A stretch of DNA of 64,000 bases from Prevotella sp. (GTDB lineage: Bacteria; Bacteroidota; Bacteroidia; Bacteroidales; Bacteroidaceae): contig JAFZAH010000051.1 in NCBI GenBank assembly GCA_017548275.1, forward strand, positions 1 to 64,000, written 5' to 3'. Made by a program: the position numbers and the translations under genes. Every line of letters starts with the position of its first letter. Position 1 is the stretch's first letter. Below the pieces are notes generated by a model. The model was given only the letters and a program-made list of their open reading frames with translations. It was not told the DNA's origin and made no database searches. This document shows positions 53,443 through 61,909 of the stretch, in pieces.

Positions 53443-54768
53443 TTACTCCTCTCCCACCTCTGGGAGGGGTTGAGGTTGGGTCTTCTCTTTTTTCCTGCTC
53501 TTACGCCTGATCCATTTTGTCCATGCCCACAGACGGTCGGCAATGGTCAGGATAATCAGCGGCAGGGCAAACCACAGCAGGATGGCCAATAGTTTACGTG
53601 GAACGGAATCCTCGGGCATGTGACCCTCGGGCAGTTGGTCAAGCGGCTTGGTCAATGTGTCGGGGTCAGGCAGCGAATTGTGGCTCCATTTGCGGATAAT
53701 AGTCCCGCCGCCGTGGAGCAGTACCAGACCGGGATTGCTGCGTATGACCGTTTTCAACGTGGTGGCGTCGGCCTGGCAGAACGGATATTCTGCACCGGTC
53801 AGGTCGCGCCAACGTTCGATAGCCACTTCGTCGCTCGATGTTACACCATAAAAGGCATAGCCTTGTTGTTCGGCATATTCGTAAATCTGGTCGATGGCTC
53901 CGAAACTGCTGTCATCGGCATGCTCCAAAAACGGTGCGATGAGCAGGAATGTGTAACTGCTGTCGCTCAGCACGATGTCGGTGATGTCGTCGCCCGTGTC
54001 GGTGAGCACCAGCGAGAAATCGTGTATCGGCGGCACATATCCCTCAGACACCTGCACGGTCTTGCTGTCGATGAAGGTCCATGTTGAGTCTGGATAATTC
54101 TCGAGTGTGAACTCACGCTGCTCGCCGTCTTTCTCCATGATGAAGGTGGTCTCCAACTTTGGCAGTTCTTCACCCTCAGGTATCTCCATGCCTTTGGGAA
54201 TGTTTGCTCCCACGTGATAGGGACGGAAGTCGAACCGTGGCAGATCCCAAAGGCTCCACAAACTGGTGGCCACGATATAGATAATCGTGAAACTCCTCAC
54301 TATCCATTGGTTGGGCTTGGAAATGAAACGCACCATTGACAAGGGTGAACGCATGATGATAATCGACAAGGCGAGTAGCACCACGTTTTTCCAGAATGTC
54401 TGCCAGTTGGTCAGGTGGATGGCGTCGCCGAAGCATCCGCAGTCTTGCACGGGATTGGCGATGGCCAACCATAGGGTGATGAGGGTCATTACTGACATGA
54501 ACGCCACAATCAGCCGTGAGACGACGCGTCGGTTGATGGCAAACAACAACAGTACGCCGAGTGTGAATTCCAACGCACACAATGCCACAGATGTGCCCAA
54601 TGTTATCCAGTCGGGCACAACGTCCACCACACCCAGGGCCTGAAGATAGTCTTGTATCTTATATTGTGTGCCCAGCGGGTCAACTGCCTTCACGTAACCC
54701 GAGAATATCAGCACGGGTGCCACGATGAACCGGCAGATGTTCACCAAGATGGTTTTAACCTTGCTCAT
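53443..54768 (-). CDS. DoxX/MauE-like membrane protein with thioredoxin-like part
   Basis: This 441-residue membrane protein matches the Bacteroidetes family I know as BT_3928-like. The N-terminal four-helix membrane part (about 1-175: APVLIFSGYVKAVDPLGTQY, CGCFGDAIHLTNWQTF) is of the DoxX/MauE kind. A periplasmic part (about 195-385) resembles a thioredoxin-like fold without a CxxC. A last membrane segment is near 395-415, and the C-terminal tail is basic. In Bacteroidetes this gene often stands with DUF1599, tpiA, a SPOR gene and folE, as here. It overlaps the DUF1599 gene by 14 bp. The function is unknown. Confidence 0.85.
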   Translation of the reverse strand: MSKVKTILVNICRFIVAPVLIFSGYVKAVDPLGTQYKIQDYLQALGVVDVVPDWITLGTSVALCALEFTLGVLLLFAINRRVVSRLIVAFMSVMTLITLWLAIANPVQDCGCFGDAIHLTNWQTFWKNVVLLALSIIIMRSPLSMVRFISKPNQWIVRSFTIIYIVATSLWSLWDLPRFDFRPYHVGANIPKGMEIPEGEELPKLETTFIMEKDGEQREFTLENYPDSTWTFIDSKTVQVSEGYVPPIHDFSLVLTDTGDDITDIVLSDSSYTFLLIAPFLEHADDSSFGAIDQIYEYAEQQGYAFYGVTSSDEVAIERWRDLTGAEYPFCQADATTLKTVIRSNPGLVLLHGGGTIIRKWSHNSLPDPDTLTKPLDQLPEGHMPEDSVPRKLLAILLWFALPLIILTIADRLWAWTKWIRRKSRKKEKTQPQPLPEVGEE

Positions 54769-55309
54769 TCAGTTTGATGACACCAAAAACAGAATAGTTG
54801 ATGATGTCCATATAGTTCGAACCGATGCCCTCGCTTACCAGCGTGGCACCGTCGTTGTCTTCTATTTCCTTTACACGTTGTATCTTCGTCAGAATGAAAT
54901 CTGTGTAACTGGTGATGCGCATCGATCGCCAAGCCTCGTCATAGTCGTGGTTCTTTTTCTTCATCAGTTCCAAAGCCTCCGTGGCATAGCGGTCGTAATA
55001 GGCCATCGCCTCCTCGGTGGTGATGTCGGTCTCGTCGGCGCAACCTAATTCTATCTGTATCAGACCCACGATGCCGTAGTTAATCAAGGCGATATACTCT
55101 CCGCGGATGCCGTCGCCAACGAGCGACTCTTTCTTGATTTCAAGCGAACGGATGCGTTTAGCCTTGATAAACAACTGGTCGGTCACTGAAGGGGTGCGCA
55201 AAATACGCCACGATGCGCTATAGTCACGCAATTTATTTTCAAACAGCGAACGGCATTCTGCCAGCACTTGTTTGAACTCTTCATTCGTCCGTAAATAATC
55301 TTTCGACAT
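54755..55309 (-). CDS. DUF1599 protein
   Basis: This 184-residue protein starts at ATG 55309 (MSKDYLRTNEEF); an extended frame adds 18 residues. The family, in which two copies of a helical motif recur (KLRDYSASWRILR and KKNHDYDEAWRSMRITSYTD), is known as DUF1599, a nucleotide-modification-associated domain. It is the first gene of a minus-strand run (DUF1599, DoxX-like, tpiA, SPOR, folE, DUF4840, xthA). A -7 element TAAATTTG lies at 55330-55337 on the minus strand. The function is unknown. Confidence 0.85.
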   Translation of the reverse strand: MSKDYLRTNEEFKQVLAECRSLFENKLRDYSASWRILRTPSVTDQLFIKAKRIRSLEIKKESLVGDGIRGEYIALINYGIVGLIQIELGCADETDITTEEAMAYYDRYATEALELMKKKNHDYDEAWRSMRITSYTDFILTKIQRVKEIEDNDGATLVSEGIGSNYMDIINYSVFGVIKLNEQG

Positions 55310-55556
55310 AATATGAATTAATTCGGGTGCAAATTTACACAATAATCCCGAATAAACTGCCACATCGAAAAATAAATTGTGTTAAACCTATTATTAGAAT
55401 GTGGAATAATAAATGTAACTCAACATTTTTTAGTGATAATGAAGTTTTATGATATGGATTAAAATAGTATGTTAAGAAGGACAGCGTGTCTCCTCTCCTT
55501 AGCACGAATCAGTGTCATTTAAGTATTGGCTCTTTTTAACTCCCCACCATAACTCC

Positions 55557-55616
55557 CTAATATATTATTACAGGTTATCAACATGCTAATATATTATTTA
55601 ACAGGTTATCAACATG
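55557..55616. repeat. Tandem duplication with TTATCAACA boxes
   Basis: Two near-identical copies (29 and 31 bp) of an AT-rich segment ending GGTTATCAACATG lie in the gap before the CCA gene. TTATCAACA is one base off the DnaA-box core TTATCCACA. No origin-type genes are nearby. Confidence 0.7.
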
Positions 55617-55698
55617 CAAAAATAGCGTTTTTCTGTGAAAAGTGGATGAAAGAGAGTTGTAAATCTTCAAAAATCTTCGTTTCTTCGGCTGTTTTTTG

Positions 55699-55706
55699 TA
55701 ATTTTG
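55699..55706 (+). promoter_or_regulatory. -7 element for the CCA-adding gene
   Basis: TAATTTTG matches TAnnTTTG, 20 bp upstream of the start codon. The -33 position is not TTTG. Confidence 0.5.
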
Positions 55707-55726
55707 CACCCTGAAAACAACCATTC

Positions 55727-57163
55727 ATGAGAGATTATACAGATGCGGAGTTGGCCGGGATACTTGACCAACCCATATTTCATCATATTTCAGCGGTAGC
55801 CGACAACCTGCACATGGAATGTTATGTGGTGGGTGGTTATGTGCGCGATATCTTCCTCGAACGCCCGTCAAACGACATTGATGTGGTGGTCGTGGGAAGC
55901 GGCATCATCATGGCGACAGAACTGCAAAAACGCCTTGGTCCGAAGGCTCATCTGTCCGTGTTCCGCAATTTTGGCACCGCACAAGTAAAATATAAGGATA
56001 TTGAGGTGGAGTTTGTGGGGGCGCGGCGCGAGAGTTATCACCGCGAGTCGCGTAAACCCATCGTCGAAGACGGAACACTCGAGGATGATCAGAACCGCCG
56101 CGACTTTACGATCAATGCCATGGCTGTCTGCCTCAACAGCGAGCGTTTTGGCGAGTTGGTTGACCCGTTCGGAGGCATCGACGACCTCTTCGACGGCATC
56201 ATCCGCACCCCGCTCGACCCCGATATCACGTTCAGCGACGACCCCTTGCGCATGTTGCGTTGTATCCGATTTGCCACTCAGTTGCGTTTCGACATTGACC
56301 CCGAGACTTTCGATGCCTTGGAGCGTAACGCCGAACGCATTAAAATTATCAGCGGAGAGCGTATTGTTGACGAGTTGAACAAGATGCTCCGCACTTCAGC
56401 ACCCAGCATCGGTTTCATTGACTTGCAGCGGTGTGGCTTACTATCGCTTATCATCCCGGAACTGCAGGAACTTGACAACGTGGAGACACGCAATGGTCGG
56501 GCGCATAAGAACAATTTCTACCACACGCTCGAGGTGCTCGACAATGTGGCACAGCATTCCGATTCGCTGTGGCTCAGATGGGCAGCGCTCTTCCACGACA
56601 TCGGCAAACCTAAGAGCAAGCGCTGGGATCCTCTTGTGGGATGGACCTTCCACAACCACAACACCATCGGGGCAAGAATGATTCCCGATATCTTCCGCCG
56701 TATGAAACTGCCGCTCGACATGAAGATGAAATACGTGCAGAAGATGGTGGAACTGCACATGCGTCCCATCGCCATTGCTGATGACGAGGTGACCGACAGT
56801 GCGGTGAGGCGGTTGCTCAGCGATGCGGGCGATGATATCGACGACCTGATGCTGCTCTGCGAGGCCGATATTACCAGCAAAAATCAAGTACGGAAACAGC
56901 GGTTCCTCGATAATTTCCGCATCGTGCGCGAGAAACTTGAGGACCTGAAAGTCAAAGACTATAAACGGCTGCTGCAACCATGTATTGACGGAAATGAGAT
57001 TATGTCGCTTTTCGGGCTGAGCCAGTCGCCCGTAATAGGTGTGCTCAAACAGCATCTCAAGGACGCCGTGCTCGACAATCGTGTTCCCAATGAGCGCGAA
57101 CCACTGATGCTCCTCTTGATGGAAAAAGCAAAAGAGATGGGCATCGAACCTGTTGGAAAATAA
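55727..57163 (+). CDS. CCA tRNA nucleotidyltransferase (HD domain)
   Basis: This 478-residue class II nucleotidyltransferase joins CCA to tRNA 3' ends or acts as a poly(A)-polymerase-like enzyme. The N-terminal domain has GGYVRDIFLERPSNDIDVVV near residue 35, with the catalytic Asp pair in DID. DFTINAMAV near 125 and the RRD-containing segment follow. LFHDIGKPKSK near 280 is an HD phosphohydrolase motif as in the HDIG-domain members. Length is near that of Bacteroidetes CCA enzymes. It is transcribed alone; the RND operon follows on its own promoter. Confidence 0.92.
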   Translation: MRDYTDAELAGILDQPIFHHISAVADNLHMECYVVGGYVRDIFLERPSNDIDVVVVGSGIIMATELQKRLGPKAHLSVFRNFGTAQVKYKDIEVEFVGARRESYHRESRKPIVEDGTLEDDQNRRDFTINAMAVCLNSERFGELVDPFGGIDDLFDGIIRTPLDPDITFSDDPLRMLRCIRFATQLRFDIDPETFDALERNAERIKIISGERIVDELNKMLRTSAPSIGFIDLQRCGLLSLIIPELQELDNVETRNGRAHKNNFYHTLEVLDNVAQHSDSLWLRWAALFHDIGKPKSKRWDPLVGWTFHNHNTIGARMIPDIFRRMKLPLDMKMKYVQKMVELHMRPIAIADDEVTDSAVRRLLSDAGDDIDDLMLLCEADITSKNQVRKQRFLDNFRIVREKLEDLKVKDYKRLLQPCIDGNEIMSLFGLSQSPVIGVLKQHLKDAVLDNRVPNEREPLMLLLMEKAKEMGIEPVGK

Positions 57164-57186
57164 TCTTTGAACACATTGTTCCCGCC

Positions 57187-57207
57187 AACATTACCTTAAG
57201 TAATGTT
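57187..57207. promoter_or_regulatory. Inverted repeat upstream of the RND operon
   Basis: AACATTAC (57187-57194) and GTAATGTT (57200-57207) are perfect 8-bp arms around CTTAA, a form expected of a dimeric repressor's site. It lies about 40 bp upstream of the -7 element at 57249-57256. Confidence 0.5.
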
Positions 57208-57248
57208 AAATAATACAAGGTAGTTGGCGGAGTCACAAAATTAAGAGT

Positions 57249-57256
57249 TAACTTTG
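57249..57256 (+). promoter_or_regulatory. -7 element for the RND operon
   Basis: TAACTTTG matches TAnnTTTG. The leader of about 115 nt runs to the adaptor start at 57377. Confidence 0.6.
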
Positions 57257-57376
57257 CATTTTGAAAACTCGATTTGGCTATTTAGTTTTTTAATAGGGGT
57301 TGTTTTTCATTTGAATGGCATGTGCCCTCCGCTATATTGAGGATAAAAAGATAATTAAATATAAACAAATTCAGGT

Positions 57377-58609
57377 ATGAAAAAGAACAGATTTTTGATG
57401 ATTGCCGCTGCGGCAGCCATGTTGGTTTCCTGTGGCGGCGGTGGTAGCATGAATTTTGGCGATAATGAGTACCCGGTTCAGACCGTGGGCACTCAGAACG
57501 CTGCCAGCCAAACTACTTACCCGGCGGCCATCAAGGGTATTCAGGACGTGGAAATACGTCCGAAGGCTTCCGGTTTCATCACTCGTGTGTGCGTGCAAGA
57601 GGGACAGAGCGTTTCGGCAGGACAGTTGCTTTTTGTCATTGACAACGAGACCTATCAGGCTGCCGTCCGTCAGGCGCAGGCTGCCGTCAATCAGGCTCAG
57701 GCTGCTGTCAACACTGCCACTTCGCAGATGAACACCGCCAAACTGACTTATGAGAACAGCCAGCAACTGCACAACAACAAAGTGATTGGCGACTACGAGT
57801 TGCAATCGTCAAAAAACACATACGAGAGCGCACAGGCTCAGGTCAATCAGGCTAAAGCTGCACTCGCTCAGGCTCAGGCTGGATTGGCATCGGCTCGAGA
57901 AACGTTGAGTTTCTGCTATGTCAAGAGTCCCGCCAGTGGTGTGGTGGGTAATCTGCCCTATAAGGTGGGTGCACTGGTGAGCGCTTCATCAGCACAGCCG
58001 CTGACCACCGTGTCAAACATCAGCACCATGGAGGTTTATTTCTCCATGTCTGAGAAAGACCTGCTCGAGATGACTAAGGCTTCCGGAGGTGCTAATGCTG
58101 CCATCCAGAACCTTCCGGCAGTGAAACTGATGTTGGCCGACGGTTCCATCTACAACCATGAGGGCAGGGTAACCAAGGTGAGCGGTGTGATTGACCAGAG
58201 CACCGGCTCCGTGTCGATGATTGCACAGTTCCCCAACCCCGAGCGTCTGCTCAAGAGCGGCGGTTCAGGTTCTATCGTCATTCCGCGCAACAATGCCAAC
58301 GCCATTGTCATACCGCAAAATTGTGTCATGGAGGTGCAAGACAAGCATTTCGTTTATGTGCTTCAGGACAGCATCGTCAATTACACAGAAATCATGGTCG
58401 AGCCCCAGAACGACGGTCGCAACTATGTGGTGACCTCAGGTCTGAAGATTGGTGACAAATATGTGACCAACGGTATCACCAAGTTGCAGGACAAGATGGT
58501 CATCAAACCCATCACTCCCGAACAATATGAGAAGAAAATGAAGGATGCTGAAAAATTGGGCGAAGCCCAGGGCGACGCATCTAAACTGAAGGAAGTGTTC
58601 AGCAAATAA
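57377..58609 (+). CDS. RND efflux periplasmic adaptor, AcrA/MexA-type
   Basis: This 410-residue lipoprotein (lipobox VSC, Cys19) is the membrane-fusion subunit of an RND pump. It shows the lipoyl-type segment (GFITRVCVQEGQSVSAGQLL near 73), then an Ala/Gln-rich coiled-coil hairpin (about 100-175, repeated QAQAAVNQAQAAV and AQAQVNQAKAALAQAQAGL). The beta-barrel and membrane-proximal domains follow from about 190. It docks the pump to the outer-membrane channel. The operon order adaptor, pump, channel is as usual for HAE1 systems. Confidence 0.95.
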   Translation: MKKNRFLMIAAAAAMLVSCGGGGSMNFGDNEYPVQTVGTQNAASQTTYPAAIKGIQDVEIRPKASGFITRVCVQEGQSVSAGQLLFVIDNETYQAAVRQAQAAVNQAQAAVNTATSQMNTAKLTYENSQQLHNNKVIGDYELQSSKNTYESAQAQVNQAKAALAQAQAGLASARETLSFCYVKSPASGVVGNLPYKVGALVSASSAQPLTTVSNISTMEVYFSMSEKDLLEMTKASGGANAAIQNLPAVKLMLADGSIYNHEGRVTKVSGVIDQSTGSVSMIAQFPNPERLLKSGGSGSIVIPRNNANAIVIPQNCVMEVQDKHFVYVLQDSIVNYTEIMVEPQNDGRNYVVTSGLKIGDKYVTNGITKLQDKMVIKPITPEQYEKKMKDAEKLGEAQGDASKLKEVFSK

Positions 58610-58627
58610 CACCGGAAAACTTCCTTT

Positions 58628-58663
58628 CTCAAATCTCAAACCTCAAATCTCAAATCTCAAACC
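58628..58663. repeat. TCAAAYC heptamer array before the RND pump
   Basis: Five 7-nt units (tcaaatc, tcaaacc, tcaaatc, tcaaatc, tcaaacc) fill most of the gap to ATG 58672. The same unit occurs at 13157-13189. Confidence 0.85.
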
Positions 58664-58671
58664 AATAAATT

Positions 58672-61600
58672 ATGACTTTTACGAGATTTATCAAACGGCC
58701 GGTGCTCTCAACGGTGATTTCCGTGGTGATTGTCATCCTCGGTTTCATCGGATTGCTGACACTGCCTATAGAACAATATCCTGACATCGCACCGCCTACC
58801 GTGGTAGTGCATACTTCCTATCAGGGTGCTGATGCCGAGACGGTGAAAAACTCCGTGCTCGCACCCCTTGAGGAGAGTATCAATGGTGTGGAGAACATGA
58901 CATATATGACCTCGTCGGCCACCAACAACGGTTCGGCGAGCATCACCATTCAGTTCCGACAGGGTGTCAATGCTGATATGTGTGCCGTCAACGTGCAGAA
59001 CCGTGTGTCGCAGGCACAAGCCCTGTTGCCTGCTGAGGTTACCCGCGTCGGTGTCACTGTGATGAAACGTCAGACCTCACAGGTGATGATGTACACGCTG
59101 ACGTCGCCCGACGGACGCTATGACGATGCGTTCATCACCAACTACGCCAACATCAACGTGGTGCCCGCCATCAAGCGTATTCAGGGCGTGGGTGATGTGC
59201 AAAGCCCGGGTATGAAAAACTACTCCATGCGTATCTGGCTCAAACCGGAGGTCATGAAGCAGTACAACCTCATGCCCTCTGACATCACGCAGGCGCTGTC
59301 TGAGCAGAACATCGAGGCTGCCCCCGGTTCATTCGGCGAACAGAGCGATGTGGCTTACGAATACACGATGCGTTATCGCGGACGTCTGAAAACTCCCGAG
59401 GAATACGAGAACATCATCATCCGAAGCAATGTCGATGGACAGACACTTAAACTCAAGGATGTGGCTCGTGTGGAACTCGGCGGATTGCAGTACTCTGTGT
59501 CGATGCGCAACAACAACATGCCCTCATGTATGGGTATGGTGCAGCAGATTGCCGGCTCCAACGCCAATGAGATTGCCAAGCAGGTGAAGGAAGTGCTCGA
59601 GGAACAGGCGAAAAACTTCCCCCCGGGATTGGAATACCGTATCAACTACGATGTGACCGAGTTCCTTTACGCCTCTATCGAAGAGGTGGTCAAGACGCTC
59701 TTCATCACATTGGTGCTTGTCTTCCTTGTGGTGTATGTCTTCTTGCAGGACTTCCGCTCCACGCTCATCCCGTTGATTGCCGTTCCCGTGTCGTTGATTG
59801 GTACATTCTTCTTCCTGAAGATTTTCGGATTCTCCATCAACCTGCTCACACTGTCGGCACTCTTGCTTGCTATCGCTATCGTGGTCGATGATGCCATCGT
59901 GGTGGTCGAGGCGGTGCACGCAAAACTCGACTTGGGTTATAAAAGTGCGCTGAGGGCTTCTATCGACGCCATGAACGAGATTTCGGGCGCCATCATCTCC
60001 ATCACGCTCGTGATGGCCTCGGTGTTCATTCCCGTGTCGTTCATCGGTGGCACTTCAGGTACGTTCTACCGGGAGTTCGGTATCACCATGGCGGTGTCTA
60101 TCTTTATTTCGGCGTTGAACGCTTTGACGCTTTCGCCCGCTCTTTGCGCTATCTTCCTCAAACCCAAAAACGAGGACGGCACAGAGCGTAAGATGGGTCT
60201 GCTCAAACGTTTCCATACTTCCTTCAACACCTCTTACGAGAAAATTCAGGGCAAGTATAAGACGCGCGTCGAGAAACTGGTGCGCAAACCGTTGTTGGCG
60301 GGTGTTTTCGTCATCATTGGTATCGCTGCGCTGATTTATGGCTTGAACTCCACCAAGACGGGTCTCGTACCTGAAGAGGATACTGGTACGCTCTTCTGTA
60401 CCATCTCCATGCCTCCCTCGACATCTGTGGCACGCACGCGTCAGGTCATCGATCAGGTCGATGCCATGTTGGCTTCCAACACAGCCATCCAGAGCCGTGA
60501 GCAGATTCAGGGATACAACTTCATTGCCGGTCAGGGTTCCGACCAGGCCACGTTTATCATCAAACTGAAACCCTTCTCTGAGCGTGGCATCACTGAGGGC
60601 GCCATGGCGGTGCTCGGCATGATTTACAAACAGACTGCCAGCATCAAAGATGCGCAGATTCTCGCATTCTCGCCGCCCATGATTCCCGGCTTCTCGGCCA
60701 ACAGCGGTCTGTCTATCGTAATGCAGGACCGTACCGGTGGCGACCTCAATAAGTTCTTCCAGATTACTAAAGACTATTTGGCCGAACTCAACAAGCGTCC
60801 CGAGATTCAAACGGCCCAGACATCGTACAACCCCTCCTATCCGCAGTATATGATTGATGTGGATGTGGCGAAGTGTAAACAGAGTGGTATCACTCCGCAG
60901 ACGGTGCTCAGCACACTGCAAGGATACTATGGCGGTATGTACGCGTCTAACTTCAATGCTTTCGGTAAACTCTTCCGCGTCATGATTCAGGCTGAGGTCG
61001 AGAGCCGTGAGCGTCCGGAGGGACTGAGCAATATCTATGTGCGCACTCCCTCGGGCATGACCCCTGTCACTGAGTTCTGCACCATGAAGCGTGTCTATGG
61101 ACCGTCCAATATCAACCGCTTCAACATGTTCACTAGTATCAACGTCACCGCTACGGTGGCAGAGGGTTACTCCACTGGTGAGGCCATCAAGGCGGTGGGC
61201 GAAGTGGCTGCTGATAACCTGCCGCAAGGTTATGTGTATGAGTTCTCCGGTCTGACACGTTCCGAGGCCGAGTCGAGCAACTCCACAGCGCTTATCTTCC
61301 TGCTCTGTATCGTGTTCGTTTACCTCATCCTCTCCGCGCAGTATGAGAGTTACCTGTTGCCGTTGGCGGTGATTCTGTCACTTCCCTTCGGTCTTGCTGG
61401 CGCTTTCCTCTTCACGAAGTGGTCTGGACACAACAACGATATTTACATGCAGATTTCGCTCATCATGTTGATTGGTCTGTTGGCGAAGAATGCCATCCTG
61501 ATTGTGCAGTTCGCACTTGAACGCCGTGAGACGGGTATGGCCATCTCATGGGCTGGTGTGCTCGGTGCTACGGCTCGTCTGCGTCCTATCCTCATGACCT

Positions 61601-61872
61601 CGCTCGCCATGATTATCGGTCTGTTGCCGATGCTCTGGCCCTTCGGTGTCGGTGCGCATGGTAACAACACCCTGGGTTATTCTGCCATCGGAGGTATGTT
61701 GGTAGGTACGTTGTGCCAGATTTTCGTTGTGCCGGCGCTCTTCTTCGTCTTCCAATCGCTGCAGGAGAAATTCAAACCCATGCAGTTCGAGGATGAGGGC
61801 AATGACGAGGCTGCTGCCGAGTTGGCCCAGTATGCTCACGGCAAACGCGAAGATTATCAGGTGGAAGAGTAA
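58672..61872 (+). CDS. RND efflux pump, AcrB/MexB-type (HAE1)
   Basis: This 1066-residue inner-membrane pump has the RND duplication: two halves, each with a periplasmic loop, for twelve membrane helices in all. The N-terminus FIKRPVLSTVISVVIVILGF is the first helix. The proton-relay aspartates stand in IVVDDAIVVVEAV near residue 405. The second half starts near 530 (KPLLAGVFVIIGIAALIYGL). The length is normal. It exports hydrophobic drugs, dyes or bile-like compounds by proton antiport with the adaptor and TolC-like partners encoded beside it. The stop codon falls in an octamer repeat. Confidence 0.96.
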   Translation: MTFTRFIKRPVLSTVISVVIVILGFIGLLTLPIEQYPDIAPPTVVVHTSYQGADAETVKNSVLAPLEESINGVENMTYMTSSATNNGSASITIQFRQGVNADMCAVNVQNRVSQAQALLPAEVTRVGVTVMKRQTSQVMMYTLTSPDGRYDDAFITNYANINVVPAIKRIQGVGDVQSPGMKNYSMRIWLKPEVMKQYNLMPSDITQALSEQNIEAAPGSFGEQSDVAYEYTMRYRGRLKTPEEYENIIIRSNVDGQTLKLKDVARVELGGLQYSVSMRNNNMPSCMGMVQQIAGSNANEIAKQVKEVLEEQAKNFPPGLEYRINYDVTEFLYASIEEVVKTLFITLVLVFLVVYVFLQDFRSTLIPLIAVPVSLIGTFFFLKIFGFSINLLTLSALLLAIAIVVDDAIVVVEAVHAKLDLGYKSALRASIDAMNEISGAIISITLVMASVFIPVSFIGGTSGTFYREFGITMAVSIFISALNALTLSPALCAIFLKPKNEDGTERKMGLLKRFHTSFNTSYEKIQGKYKTRVEKLVRKPLLAGVFVIIGIAALIYGLNSTKTGLVPEEDTGTLFCTISMPPSTSVARTRQVIDQVDAMLASNTAIQSREQIQGYNFIAGQGSDQATFIIKLKPFSERGITEGAMAVLGMIYKQTASIKDAQILAFSPPMIPGFSANSGLSIVMQDRTGGDLNKFFQITKDYLAELNKRPEIQTAQTSYNPSYPQYMIDVDVAKCKQSGITPQTVLSTLQGYYGGMYASNFNAFGKLFRVMIQAEVESRERPEGLSNIYVRTPSGMTPVTEFCTMKRVYGPSNINRFNMFTSINVTATVAEGYSTGEAIKAVGEVAADNLPQGYVYEFSGLTRSEAESSNSTALIFLLCIVFVYLILSAQYESYLLPLAVILSLPFGLAGAFLFTKWSGHNNDIYMQISLIMLIGLLAKNAILIVQFALERRETGMAISWAGVLGATARLRPILMTSLAMIIGLLPMLWPFGVGAHGNNTLGYSAIGGMLVGTLCQIFVVPALFFVFQSLQEKFKPMQFEDEGNDEAAAELAQYAHGKREDYQVEE

Positions 61873-61900
61873 ATAGGTAAAGAAGTAAAAAAGTAAAAAG
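61869..61900. repeat. GTAAAGAA octamer array over the RND pump stop
   Basis: Four 8-nt units (gtaaatag, gtaaagaa, gtaaaaaa, gtaaaaag) include the pump's TAA stop (61870-61872) and run to near the TolC gene's start. Confidence 0.8.
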
Positions 61901-61909
61901 AATATAGCG

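Larger units (their letters stand above)
55310..55726. promoter_or_regulatory. Divergent promoter region with duplicated AT-rich segment
   Basis: This 417-bp gap holds no gene. It carries a minus-strand -7 element at 55330-55337, a tandem duplication at 55557-55616 and a plus-strand -7 element TAATTTTG at 55699-55706 for the CCA gene. Confidence 0.6.

Noticed and set aside
55557-55616. Chromosomal replication origin
   Set aside because: Only two near-match boxes and none of dnaA, dnaN or similar genes nearby.
60055-61227. 390-codon minus-strand frame opposite the RND pump
   Set aside because: It is His/Arg-rich shadow coding; the plus strand encodes a complete RND pump.
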